Below, piece by piece: positions 1 to 12,800 of a stretch of 64,000 bases of DNA. The DNA is taken from the NCBI RefSeq assembly GCF_036711975.1, contig NC_091970.1, positions 2,239,501 to 2,303,500 of the forward strand, read 5' to 3'. How positions within the stretch are numbered: the stretch's first letter is position 1; every line of letters starts with the position of its first letter. A program made the translations under genes and the position numbers. The notes beneath the pieces were generated by a model, which was not told the DNA's origin, did not search any database, and was given only the letters and a program-made list of their open reading frames with translations. This stretch comes from Onthophagus taurus (taxonomy: Eukaryota > Arthropoda > Insecta > Coleoptera > Scarabaeidae).

Positions 1-848
1 CTTCCTCTAATTTTTGTCTTAAACTTTCATGATCTCCCGATGAAGGATCGACTAAAAAATTGCTTAAAAATTGACGTTTTGATTTTAAAACATTTCTCCT
101 TTTACTTACTCCATATTAATCCCGGCATAATTCGAATAAACTAATTTAAACAATTTTTTTTGTTAACTCACTCCACCAACTTTATAACCCGCTTAAAACA
201 CATTTAGAAATGAGTGTCTCTGTTACTTAATTTTTTCATTCTTTTTTGATTTTCTTCTTACGAGTCTAACCTATTTCAGTCGCCTCTATATTTAGAACGA
301 GGCGTCAGTGTTGCGTTATATTAAGAAATTAGGAAATTTTGATCATTGTTTTCTTTCTCATTTTCTTTTCGATAAAAAAATTAATTAATACGTACCAAAC
401 GACTTGGAAGCTTGTCTTTTATACATTTCCAAACAAGATTTTCTGTGGACCATCCTGTGAGTAACCGCTTGGTATTTCTTTCGGAATTCGTGCTCGGATT
501 CCGTACTTTCAATACTTGAAACTGAATCTCTTCGTGGAAGTTCTTCATCTTAATCGATTAATTAAGTAAATTTATGTTGTTTAATTTATTAAGAAATTTT
601 TTTTTTAATTTTGTACCTGTAGCTGATTCCGGTCTAGACCAAGTTTGCATCTCTTCTTGATCGCCGATATAAATCCAGTACCCATCCGTATAAGGCACAT
701 TGTATAACCCCAAATCATCTTCGTCATCTGGCGCCCCTGGAAGTACGCTTGGACTTGAATCGGTTGCTCTCAAACCCTCCACATTCGAGTCCAATGGCCG
801 TAATCGTCCTTTTCCTCCCGATTCTGAACGATTTCCTCGTTCTTCTGA
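1..848 (-). CDS. Exons 8-10 of the large scaffold-like gene (gene runs off the window)
   Basis: Exon 8 (617-848) follows exon 7 in phase 0 and contains [15 protein letters not shown]. Exon 9 (396-548) is joined in phase 1 and contains [19 protein letters not shown] and [19 protein letters not shown]. Exon 10 starts at 51 after a TTTTTTAG acceptor and reads [17 protein letters not shown] to the window edge. A second possible acceptor at 108 is also in frame, but has a poor pyrimidine tract and adds a Lys/Arg-rich stretch. These exons look more ordered than the rest of the protein and may lead into a structured domain outside the window. Confidence 0.66.
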
Positions 849-3800
849 CTAACAAAAAACATATTTAGAGGTCTTAAAATTAACACCTCAACTTTTTTTT
901 TTGATTTAAAAAAAATTAATTAAATTATAGAAAAATTTACTGTCTAAAGACAGCCGTGCGTAACCCGAATGATTCTAGTTCTAGGTATAGTGTTAGTTCT
1001 AGTTTTATACTTGCACTGTCGCTAGAACTAACATTAGAACTAGAAACATTTGGGTTTAGCCGTCTTTAAAGACGTGCGGCTAAACCCAAACGATTCTAGT
1101 TCGTGGTCTAGCGCTGCATAACAATTAAAACTAGAACTAACACTAGACCTAGAACTAGAATCATTCGGATTTAGCCGAACGTCTCTCAAGACGGCTAAAC
1201 CCGAATGATTCTAGTTCAAGGTCTTAAGTTAGTTCTAGTGATAGTGCTAGTGTAAAACTAGAACTAACACTAGACCTAGAACTAGAAACATTTGGGTTGA
1301 GCCGTGCGTCTTCAGACTAAACGATACTTTCTAGTTCTAGGTCTAGTGTTAGTTTTACACTAGCACTATTGCTATGTAGAACTAACACTATACCTAGAAC
1401 TAGAATCATTTGGGTTTAGCCGCACGTCTCTAAAGACGGCTAAACCCGAATGATTCTAGTTCTAGGTATAGTGTTAGTTTTAGTTTTATACTTGCACTGT
1501 CACTAGAACTAACATTAGAACTAGAAACATTTGGGTTTAGCCGTCTTTAAAGACGTGCGGCTAAACCCAACTGATTCTAGTTCGTGGTCTAGCGCTGCAT
1601 AACAATTAAAACTAGAACTAACACTAGACCTAGAAGCATCGTTTAGCCGTGCGTCTGAAGACGCACGGCTAAACCCGATACTTTCTAGAACTAATTTAAG
1701 ACCTTGAACTAGAATCATTCGGGTTTAGCCGTCTTGAGAGACGTGCGGCTAAATCCGAATGATTCTAGTTCTAGGTCTTGTGTTAGTTCTAATGATAGTG
1801 CTAGTGTAAAACTAGAACTTACACTAGAACTAGAAACATTCGGGTTGAGCCGTGCGTCTTCAGACGTACAGAGTAATTGCATTCATATATTACGAGTTAT
1901 ATGAAATTCCCGGTATATATATTATAAAAAGAAAAATATTAATAAAATTACAATTAATAGTTATTTAACCAACAAGTCTATTAATGAAGGAATTTTAATA
2001 TACGAATTAGTTACAATATTTTTCCGTTGACCGTCTTTTCAACAAAATAGAGAAAATCCATCTTTGAAAAATCTTCCAATTCTGTCACTGGCAAAATAAC
2101 CTCACTTTTAATGTGTCATAATTTATTTTTGTAGTCTTACCGAATAGATATAGTGGTCGGTTGGGTCCAAGGTTTATAGAACATAAGGTTACCTCATTCC
2201 CTATGCCTCTGTAGTATCGATTATTACCCCGCAAATTGACGTCACTGGTTCGATACAGTCAGAATAAAAGATAGATACGTGCCTATACTGTGGTACAGTC
2301 TATATAAAATATTTAAACCTCGCATCGTGTTGTCCTTGTTTATAGATATATCTATAAACAAGGGTGTTGTGTTGTTCATAGAACCAGCTACGTCACTGAC
2401 CCACCTTGCCTCTCAGAGGAGGAGAATCGGTATTGGGTAACCTTATGTTCTATAGACCTTGGGTTGGGTCGGTATTAGGTTCGTTCCAACCGCACTTTTG
2501 ACTGCCAATTGACAGTCACCAGCCTGCGCAGTTGAAAAGTGCTGTTCCATCCGACCCATGGACGTGCCGCGGACTGGTCGGCGACAAGTTATCATGAGTT
2601 CCAACGAGCGTCGGACGCGTTCATGTACGCGTCCGCGACAAGTCAAATTCGTACCTAGTTTCGACCATATATATACTATCTCCTATATCGCTGACTCCCT
2701 ATCTAAGCAATGAGTGGCGAACGTTTCCATCAAAAGAAGACGGAATGATATATGTTTTGTCTTTGTCGTGCCCCCATGTCGCGAAGGCGCTTGCACGAAT
2801 CGTAAATTTTAAAGAGTTTGAAGTGCTTCGCGCGTATTTTATGCAGCTTTGAAATGCAATTATTGTAGATAATTGACTTTAATTATAAATTATCATAGAT
2901 GCATCAAATAAATTAGAATATATGTACTTTTGTGTGAAATTGACGTTGAATATTGCTTTAAATATCAACTTTATGTAGGTTGTTCATTAAACATTATATT
3001 CTTTAAAATTAAATTAATACATATATACATAGTAATTATTAAAAATGTGTACCAAAATATAGTTATTAATTTTTAACATAATTTGTGAGTTCACGCCCTT
3101 TAATGAAGTTGTTACATTAATTAAAGATATAAAATATGTACTTAGGGTACTTACTATTTAATGTACATAATATTCTATCATAAAATTTTCATCATATCGA
3201 TGTAATTATTAATTAAATTTTTAAGAAAAATGTTTCAAGAAAAGGAGGGCTTTAAATTCTTTTTTATTACACTGAGATCGTTCCTTCTACCTGCTCAACC
3301 AATTTTTAGGCCCCAAAAATATCTTTTAACAAATTTTCTTCACTTTCTTAACAAATAATAATTACATTTTAAATTGCTAAGTCCTAAAATATGTTAATAA
3401 TTATGTTATTATACACATGAAACCTATAATATACATAACTAAATATTTAGATTTTAGGTTATGTTTATGTTAAACATTTATTTGGTGATTTATAAACATC
3501 AAGGTCATCAGCTGCTATTAATTTTTAATTCACCGTCCAATAAGATAAAAGTGTACTCACCACGTGTTCACGCATTTCTCTGAGTAGACGGGGGCACGAC
3601 AGAGACAGATATATATATATCTGCACTCTAGTGTTTACACTCTTTTGCTGCCTTAGTCAGCGATATAGGAGATAGTATATATATGGTTTCGACGATGTAC
3701 GGTTTGTCACGTTCTTTAGCGCTTGCGCATAACAGCGCATAACTCATTTCCAATTGTGCAGCCGGTCTGTTTGTATCTCTTATGGGTATCTTTACCATCA

Positions 3801-6800
3801 AGCGTCTGTCACGACGAGCTGAGTCTATATCTATGTGGCAAACTACTGGCACTATTTCTCTGAAAATTTGTATATAGCGTTTATCCGAGGTGCTCGTTTC
3901 AGCTAAAATATTTTCAGTTTTCTCCAACTTCCGGTTATACCGGAAATGGACCCAACTTCGTTATTTTAAATGGAATGCACCAATTTTTATAGAATTTTTG
4001 AGATCCACACTAAATTTTAATACAATTTGATACAAGTCATCATATGTCTAGAGTGCACCATTTATGAATTATTTCAGTTTTTTCGAAAATTATGGCAGAT
4101 GCAACCCTTCATAATGAAAACAATTTTTCGAAATTACAGGAGTCCGGCCAAATATTCTCAGGGTTTGCACAGAGAGGACCCATAGGTTACATAACCCTTT
4201 AAAAGTTTTTTGAAAAATTATACAGAGTTGTCAGAAATTTGCCCCGAATCTAGAAAAGTCGAAAATTTCATCTTTTTAAATGGCAACCCCAATTTGGGGT
4301 TGCTTTTCAAGTATTATGTAAGCTGTGGGTCGTCTCTGTGCAAACTTTGACAATATTTGGCCGGACTCGACCGTAATTTCGAAAAATTATATTTATTGTG
4401 AAGGGTTGCATCTGCCAAAATTTTCGAAAAGACTGAAATAATTGAAAAATGAAATGAAAGACATATGATGACTTATATCAAATTGTATTAAAATTTGGCG
4501 GGGATCTCGATTTAATAAAATTGAATAAAAGTTGTTAAAATAACGAAGTTAGGGTCCATTTCCGGTATAACCGGAAGTTGGAGAAATCTGAAAATATTTG
4601 AGCTGAAACGAGAACTTCGGGTAAACCCATATGCAAATTTTCACAAAAATAGTGCAGGTAGTTTGCCATATACATATAGACTCAGCTCGTCGTGACAGAC
4701 CCTATACAGGTGTCCAAATTTCGATGGGTTTGTAGGGTATCTCAGTTATTATGAAAGATAGAAAGTTGCGGCTTTCGCGAACCTGAGCTACTTTTTTGTG
4801 AAACTTACAATGGCGCAAACCAAATTTTCATATCGCTCTTCTTTTTTGATATACAGGGAGTGTTTCCAAATTTACGATTTCCAGACACCTCCTGTATCTC
4901 GGCTATCCGGAAACGTAAAAACGGGTTCTAATAGATTTAAACTAGTAGTTCAAGTTCGCGAAAGCCGCAACTTTCTATCTTTCATAATAACTGAGATACC
5001 CTGCAAACCCATCGAAATTTGGACACCTGTACATTTGGATTTGGATTATTCTCTACTCTTTTACATGTTTCTGGTGTTTTGTTTAACAAATTTTTAAGAA
5101 CTTTTATTTTATATGTATGTTTTATGATAAGTTTCATAGACAACTTAATCAAAAAAGTGAAAAAACATGCATATTTTTATTTCATTTTTCTAGTAAGGGT
5201 TATTATGGGGTTATTACGCTTTTTTTACATTTGTAATTAATGCTACTTTAGTTCGTTATTGTTAAAAAAATGATTAAATGGATTTCGTTTGAAATGGTAA
5301 ATTGTGGTTGCAGCGCTAACTATTGGCAGGGTTGGATATAAAACGTACATAGAAATTGAAAACCGTTCCAACAGCGTTGACGAAATGTACGCGTACACGA
5401 ACGTGTCCACGGACGAACATGCGCAGAAAAAAGTCCTGTACTAGTCGTGTACGCGTACACGACGAGTCAAATTTGTGCGGTTGGAACGAACCTATTACAA
5501 ATTTCATTGGAGATTATTTATTAAATTGACTACTATATTAGTTCGGTCGAACTTTCTTAAAATCGTTTATTAATAGGTGTCATTAATGAATGATTTTGTA
5601 TACATTTATAAATCATATAAATACACGGTCGACGGAAAAATAAATAAATAAAAAATAAGTTGGTATCATTGCACTAAATAAAAAAATTTGTTGGTAGCAC
5701 TAATAAATTTGTCCACGACTACCTTATAATATATACCTTATGAATGAGTTTTCTAAAACAAAATGGTAGTCATTTTTCACGGAGTGAATAATAGCGGTGA
5801 ATAATAATTATTATTCACGGGTAGCCATCTTGATCAGACTAATAATAATTATTTGAAACGTTTGTGTCACATTGACGTTTAACCTTTATTCAAAAATTTA
5901 TTTAAAAAATAAATTTATGGAATCAATTTCAATAGTCGTGGACAAAGTATAGTATTCTACTCGCATATAATGAGCTATTATTCACTCAGGTTCATTATGC
6001 CACTCGCTACGCTCGTGACATAAACTTAACCTTCGTGAATAATAGCCCTCATTATATGCTCATATAATAATATACTATTAATTTTTGACGTTTTAACTCA
6101 AAATTATTTTTTATTATCATTTGTGTTATTGATTTGTTTATTAATTATTGATTTATTACAAATAGTAGCAAAAATGATTACCTTAGCTCTAACATCAGAT
6201 CGATATTTTAAATGTCTCCTTTCAATGGTGCGCTCTTCCGATCGAAATCGTTTCTCCAACTTTTTATATAACCGTCCTGGGGGATGTTTTTGACGTGGAG
6301 AATCGGCAAATCCCGCCGGTGGTTGAACGATATCGGGTTGAACCCCATTACTACTTATCGATTTATCGTGATCGTCCGTTGTGACAATATCTACTTCTTT
6401 CCCACAATGTAAACAATGCACTTGGTGTTCTACGGCTGCGGCAGCATGCGAACTTGGGTCACTATAGAAAACGGAGTCACTTCCGGGACTTACAGACCGT
6501 AAAGATTCGGCACTTAAAGCTTTCAAACGCGAAGTGTCGGGGCTGCGCCTCCGTTTCGGGGAGGATAAATCTTGTTTTTCTTTATTAATCGAAGATTTCC
6601 TCGGTAAACTCCCCGGTAAACTCGAAGCCTTTTCTTTTTCGTCATCGATATTAGATCGTTTTGATCGACTTTTTGATGATGATGTTGGTGAGCGAGGAAT
6701 CGATTTCCTCCGGTTGTTTTCTCGGAGCTTTTTGGTTTTCCTTGGAGATAATTGGTCTTGTTTTTTCTTTTCTTCGCGTACCCCGCTACTGGATTCGTCG

Positions 6801-9800
6801 GAAGTGATGTGGTGAACGGGTTGTTTTGATTCTTCAACTTGTAACCACTCCTCATCGGGACTTCGTAAACTCGGCGACTTTTTAACTGGTTTTTTATGAT
6901 TTTGCATTGGACTCCTCGTACGAATTTTCCCACGTTTTGGTTTATCTTTAACGCTATCTTTCGATGGGGAATATTTCCTCGTGTGTTTAAAATCTCTTTT
7001 TGATTCCGAAAATTGTTTAACCTCCAAAATAAACGGCCGTTTCTTTTTTCGTGCTTCATCGGTGTAATACTCGGTTTTATCTGATTTTGATGATTTCCAA
7101 GTTACACTAAAAATGTATTAAGTGATTTATTTTAATTAAGTGATTGTTAGCAATATGTACTCATCTAAGTACAATGTTAGTTCTACATAGTAATAGTGCT
7201 AGTGTAAAAAGACCCGAAACTTTCTAGTTCTAGGTCTAGTGTTAGTTCTAGTTTTAATTGTAATGCAGCGCTAGACCAAGAACTAGAATCATTTGGGTTT
7301 AGCCGCACGTCTCTAAAGACGGCTAAACCCAAATGTTTCTAGTTCTAATGTTAGTTCTAGTGACAGTGCAAGTGTAAAACTAGAACTAACACTATACCTA
7401 GAACTAGAATCCTTTGGGTTTAGCCGCACGTCTCTAAAGACGGCTAAACCCAAATGATTCTAGTTCTAGGTATAGTGTTAGTTCTAGTTTTACACTTTTG
7501 ACCTACATTTGACTTCGAACTAGAAACATTCAGGTTTAGCCGCACGTCTCTAAAGACGGCTAAACCCGAATGATTCTAGTTCTAGGTATAGTGTTAGTTC
7601 TAGTTTTGCACTAGCACTGTTACTATGAAGAATTAACACTATACCTAGAACTAGAGTCATTTGGGTTTAGCCGCACGTCTCTAAAGACGGCTAAACTCGA
7701 ATGATTCTAGTTTTAGGTATAGTGTTAGTTCTAGTTTTACACTTGCACTGTCACTAGAACTAACATTAGAACTAGAAACATTTGGGTTTAGCCGTCTTTA
7801 GAGACGTGCGGCTAAACCCAAATGATTCTAGTTCGAGGTCAAATGTTAGTTCTAGTAACAGTGCTAGGAAGCGCTATTATTAGATATCACCGTGTTGCAT
7901 ATTTTTAATGAATTATAACTAGAACAAATATTAGACCTAAATTTTCATGCTTCTTGAAAGAGTTTCAACGCACGGCTAAGAAAAAAACATTCAGGTGTTA
8001 ATGTCAACTTTAATTTTATTGTTACATTCGTAATCTTTATAAAATAACCTTTAAAATGAGTCCAAACATGACGCACTTATCTCAAAAAACAAAAAAGTTT
8101 GAATAAAAAACATTAAACCCGAAGTTAGCAATTTAAGTTTTAAATATTAATACCAACCTTAATTTTTGATTTTTTTTTATTATATTTTTGTTTTTGTAGC
8201 AAATTTTAAAACATTTTATAAAAATTAAGAATATGTCAAAATGACATTGACATTACAAACCGGAAGTTGCTTATATCTCGAGTAAAATTAGAACTCAAAG
8301 TACATATCGTGTTTGGGCTGATTTTAGAGGATTTTTTCACGACGATTACAAATATGTCAAAATTGACGTTGACATTCCTAACCGGAAGTTGACCATAACT
8401 ACATTAATATTGAAGATAAATATGTCGTGTTTGTACTTATTTTAAAGGATTTTTAATGAAGATTACAAATATGTCAAAATCGAGGTTGACATTTTAAACT
8501 TGATCATATAATAGACAAATGGACAACTTCATGGTATTCTTACATGATATATTCTTTATTAAAAAACCTTTAAAATGAGTCCAAACATGACGCACTTATC
8601 TCAAAAAACAAAAAAGTTTGAATAAAAAACATTAAACTCGAAGTTAGCAATTTAAGTTTTAAATATTAATACCAACCTTAATATTTGATTTTTTTTTTAT
8701 TATATTTTTGTTTTTGTGACAAATTTTAAAACATTTTATAAAAATTAAGAATATGTCAAAATGACATTGACATTACAAACCGGAAGTTGCTTATATCTCG
8801 AGTAAAATTAAAATTCAAAGTACATAACATGTTTGGGCTGATTTTAGAGGATTTTTCACGACGATTACAAATATGTCAAAATTGACGTTGACATTCCTAA
8901 CCGGAAGTTGACCATAACTACATTAATATTGAAGATAAATATGTCGTGTTTGTACTCATTTTAAAGGATTTTTAATGAAGATTACAAATATGTCAAAATT
9001 GAGGTTGACATTTTAAACTTGATCATATAATAGACAAATGGACAACTTCAAGGTGTTCTTACATGATATATTTAGAATAAAAACATTAACTTTGAATGTT
9101 TTTAGTTCTATGTATTAATTAATTTATTTTAATTAAGTGATTGTTAGGAATACGTACTCATCTTCTAAAGGCGATTCGTAATAACCCGAAGAAGAATAAT
9201 GGAGGCTCTTATCATCTTCCGATACAGATAAATTCTTCGTGGAAGGCACAACTCGTTTTTTAGGTAAATCTGGACACGATCCGTTTAAGCTGTAACTCCC
9301 GGATGAGGAGCTACTTCCGCTGGGGGAAGATCGCCCGGATGCGTGCACTTCCGGGATGGGTGTTGTGGTGATTTCTAAATTTTCTTCGATTATGGGGGGT
9401 GGAGAATACGAAGGGACCACCATATCTTCAAGGAGGTAATCGGTTTTTGAGTACATTGAGGAGCCGCTTTCGAAAGAACTTCCCTCTTGGCTTTTGTGTT
9501 GGCGTTGTTTTTGTGAGTTACCCTAAAAATACAACAAAATAAATTTATTTGTTTGATTAATTTAATGTTTATATTTTTACTTTGATTGAATTACTTTTCC
9601 TAGAACTATCGGTACCGGATGTGGCAGTGATATAATCATCGGTTGTTGTGGTGCTTTCCGAAACGTCGGTGTTTGTTTTTCCGGAATCAGTTCGAGCTAA
9701 AAGTAAATCAGGAACAACGGCTGGGAGAGGAGACTCGGGTTCGAGATCCCTCCTCTTCCAAACGGGCGATTTCGCCCTTCTAGGAACCAAGAATTGTTGA

Positions 9801-12800
9801 TGTTTTCCTTCTTGCACGTGCGTTTGTACAATTGGTACTTCTAATTTAACCGGGTCTTCTTCATCCAAGACTTCGGTGTCCATCGAAGATCTTTGTTGGT
9901 GTTGCAACAATAAAAGGTGTTTCCTCCTTGAAGACGGCGTCAACAAAGTAGAAACTCCACTAATTCCGGGTGAGGTCGCCGTTAATGAGGTCATTTCAGA
10001 ACTACTTAAAGCCGTTCCATTTTCAGTTCCGGAGTCAGCTTGAAGAACGGTAGCTTGGGATTCGTTCCAAATCCCATCGGAATGATCCCGGATATCGTTA
10101 GCTAAAGAATCTGTTGATGCAAAAGGAGATATTTTTTTAAAGGATAATGATGGGACTATTCCCTCATCGGCTGGGGAAGCTTCCTCGGAGATCCTTGGGG
10201 GAATATGTTGTTCGTGATCACTGCTTGATCCGTTTCTAATATACATCCGGTTGTAAATAAAATTTTCGTGGAATTCTTCGTCCACGGAATCTTGGGGGAG
10301 CAAAGAATTCCCCTCAATGCTTTCATCGATCGAGCTAAAAACGTGTTCGCCTAAATCTTTAAAAATCCCTTCGTGTCTAATCGGTTGATTTTTAAAGTAC
10401 GGCAAAAAATTTCTTGGTTCCTCCTCAACCGTGATATCCTCATGACTAATTGAGGTAATCTGTTTATCGGGAATAATCCCATCTTCGGCTCTTTGCGCTT
10501 TCCTTTGATCCAACAAAATCTCCCCATCACTCGCTGTTTTAACCAGCGGCTTTTTTGTTTGAAAACTAACCGGTTTGAAATCGATAAAAATTTCTTTTTG
10601 GCATTTTGATTCTGATTCCTCCGAGTCGCGTTCGGATTTAGTTGAGGAAGAGTCGCTTTCAACCTTTTCTTTCTCCGGCAACGTTGGGGGTGACACCACC
10701 ATAAACGGCGACCTGGGGGGCTCATCCGATTGAGTTCTTTGTAAAGGTTCGTGTTCGATTTGATCGGGGGATCGATCCGAATAAGATGGAACTCCAAATC
10801 TTGTCGCTTCCGAATACGATTTCATTAATTTCCTTCCGTTGATTAAAATCCCGTTGGTTTGGGCTCCTTGAGAAACCATTTTGACGCGATGAATCGTTCT
10901 TGGGCTTAGATGGAGTTGATTCGCGGGGAGGATTCTTCGTCCTAAACACGCTTCCGTTTGTGTCGCTTGGGTTTTCATTGGCATTTTTTTTAATTTCTCT
11001 AAAACTAGGAGATTTTCGGTTGGTTCGGGTTGGCGGGTTATGGGAATTGGGATAATCGGCTTTCGAATGTCGATTAATCTCTCTTGGCTCCGAGACATTT
11101 TTGATGATATCCTCGATGATGATGAACTTAATGAAACTACGGCGTCGTCGAATGAAGTTAATGTGTGAGATCTCGCAAAACTTACATGTTTTGGCCTAAA
11201 AAAATTTGTTTTTAATAAAAATTTTGGGAATAATTAAAGAATACCTGTCCCTCTTAAAAATCGATGATTTTTTTTTTAATCGGTAGGAAATGACTCAAAA
11301 GGTGTGTTAATAGCTTTGTTCGTTGGGACTGCACTACTCTGCACGACATGGCACTCGTATGACGTCATAGTGCAATGAAGTGTAATTCAGTGCAATGTCA
11401 TGTCAACTTAGTGCATGTCAGAAAAGTGTATAAACCGTGGTCCCAACGAACAGATTTTTATAAAAAAAGTGTATAATATTTGAAATGGACGAACAGGAGA
11501 TTGTCAGCGAAATACTCGTGGAAAATGAAATTATCGCAGAATGTTTTTTTAGTAGCGTTTTTTTAGTATTCATCAATTATTATTATTTTTTATTTTTTTC
11601 AATTATTAGCGAAATATATTTTGTATACCAAACTACTAACCATTATTAGTTCTTTCAAAAGTACTATTTAACGTATAAAGAAATCACATGCTAAATTGCA
11701 CCAAAATTAATAAGCAGTACTTGCAAAAAAAATTTGGGGTGGTGAGGGTAGTTAACCCCAGCCACCAAAAAAGTAGGGGTAGTTTTCTACTGCCTCTACT
11801 GGGATTGAATATACTGTGTTCTCTAATACAACAAATATTAATCATTATAAGGTTTTATTTCTTAATATTTAATATTAATATTAATTATTACAAAACACGT
11901 TTTTAAATATTCCGCCATTTTAGTTACACTGCACTTATTGAACTTAATCGAAAGCAGGTGCAACAAAATCTGCACTAACTTGCACCGACTGCACTAAATT
12001 GCACTGCATCTGGCCTAACGAACAGTATGAGTGCAACTGCACTAAACTGCAGTATCCCCAACGAACACACAACATCTGCACTAAACTGCATAGTGCAAGT
12101 GAGTGCAAGTAGTGCAGTCCCAACGAACAAAGCTAATGATAAAAAAAAAAGTACGGAAAAGTGTAGTACTTACCGAAAAATCACTTTAAAGTTGCGATTT
12201 GACGTTTCTTTTTGGAAGTTCAAAGCAATGTTAAATATGCATTTTCGTATTAAATCCTAACCTGAAATTGTTTAATTTATACCCACGCACAAAATAAAAA
12301 GTTATTTTCACTAAACTTGTTGAGATTACAACATATTTACGGATGAAAACCTTATTTCTTACGCTATCAATGCATAACGACAATTACCTGTCGTTAGATA
12401 GAATTGTTTCTACCAAATGTGTGTTAATAGACTTTATGTTAATAGATTATGTATCAATTGATATGTCAAACGACTAAAATATCTTTATCTACAACTATTG
12501 AATTATCTATTCGTTATACAATTGATTTTTGACGGGTAATGACACTCATTACCCATGACAGACAAAGTGTTGAATAATGAGGCCATTATTCCACACTTCT
12601 GACACTGCCTACTAATCAAAAAATAAAATATTAACAGAAATGACAGCTTTCTTATATTGAGGTTATGTCTGAAATGTCTATCAAGTTTATTTTTTTTTCG
12701 TTTTTTTGATTTTTTTTTCAAAATTAAATAGTTGTAGATAAAGTATAGTATTCAACTTGCGTATAATGGATGTTACCCACTCAGATTACTTCTTACTTCT

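Noticed and set aside
6523-7059. 178-residue minus-strand and 93-residue plus-strand open frames over exon 7
   Set aside because: Alternative frames of a spliced coding exon; the chosen frame alone connects in phase to both neighbours.
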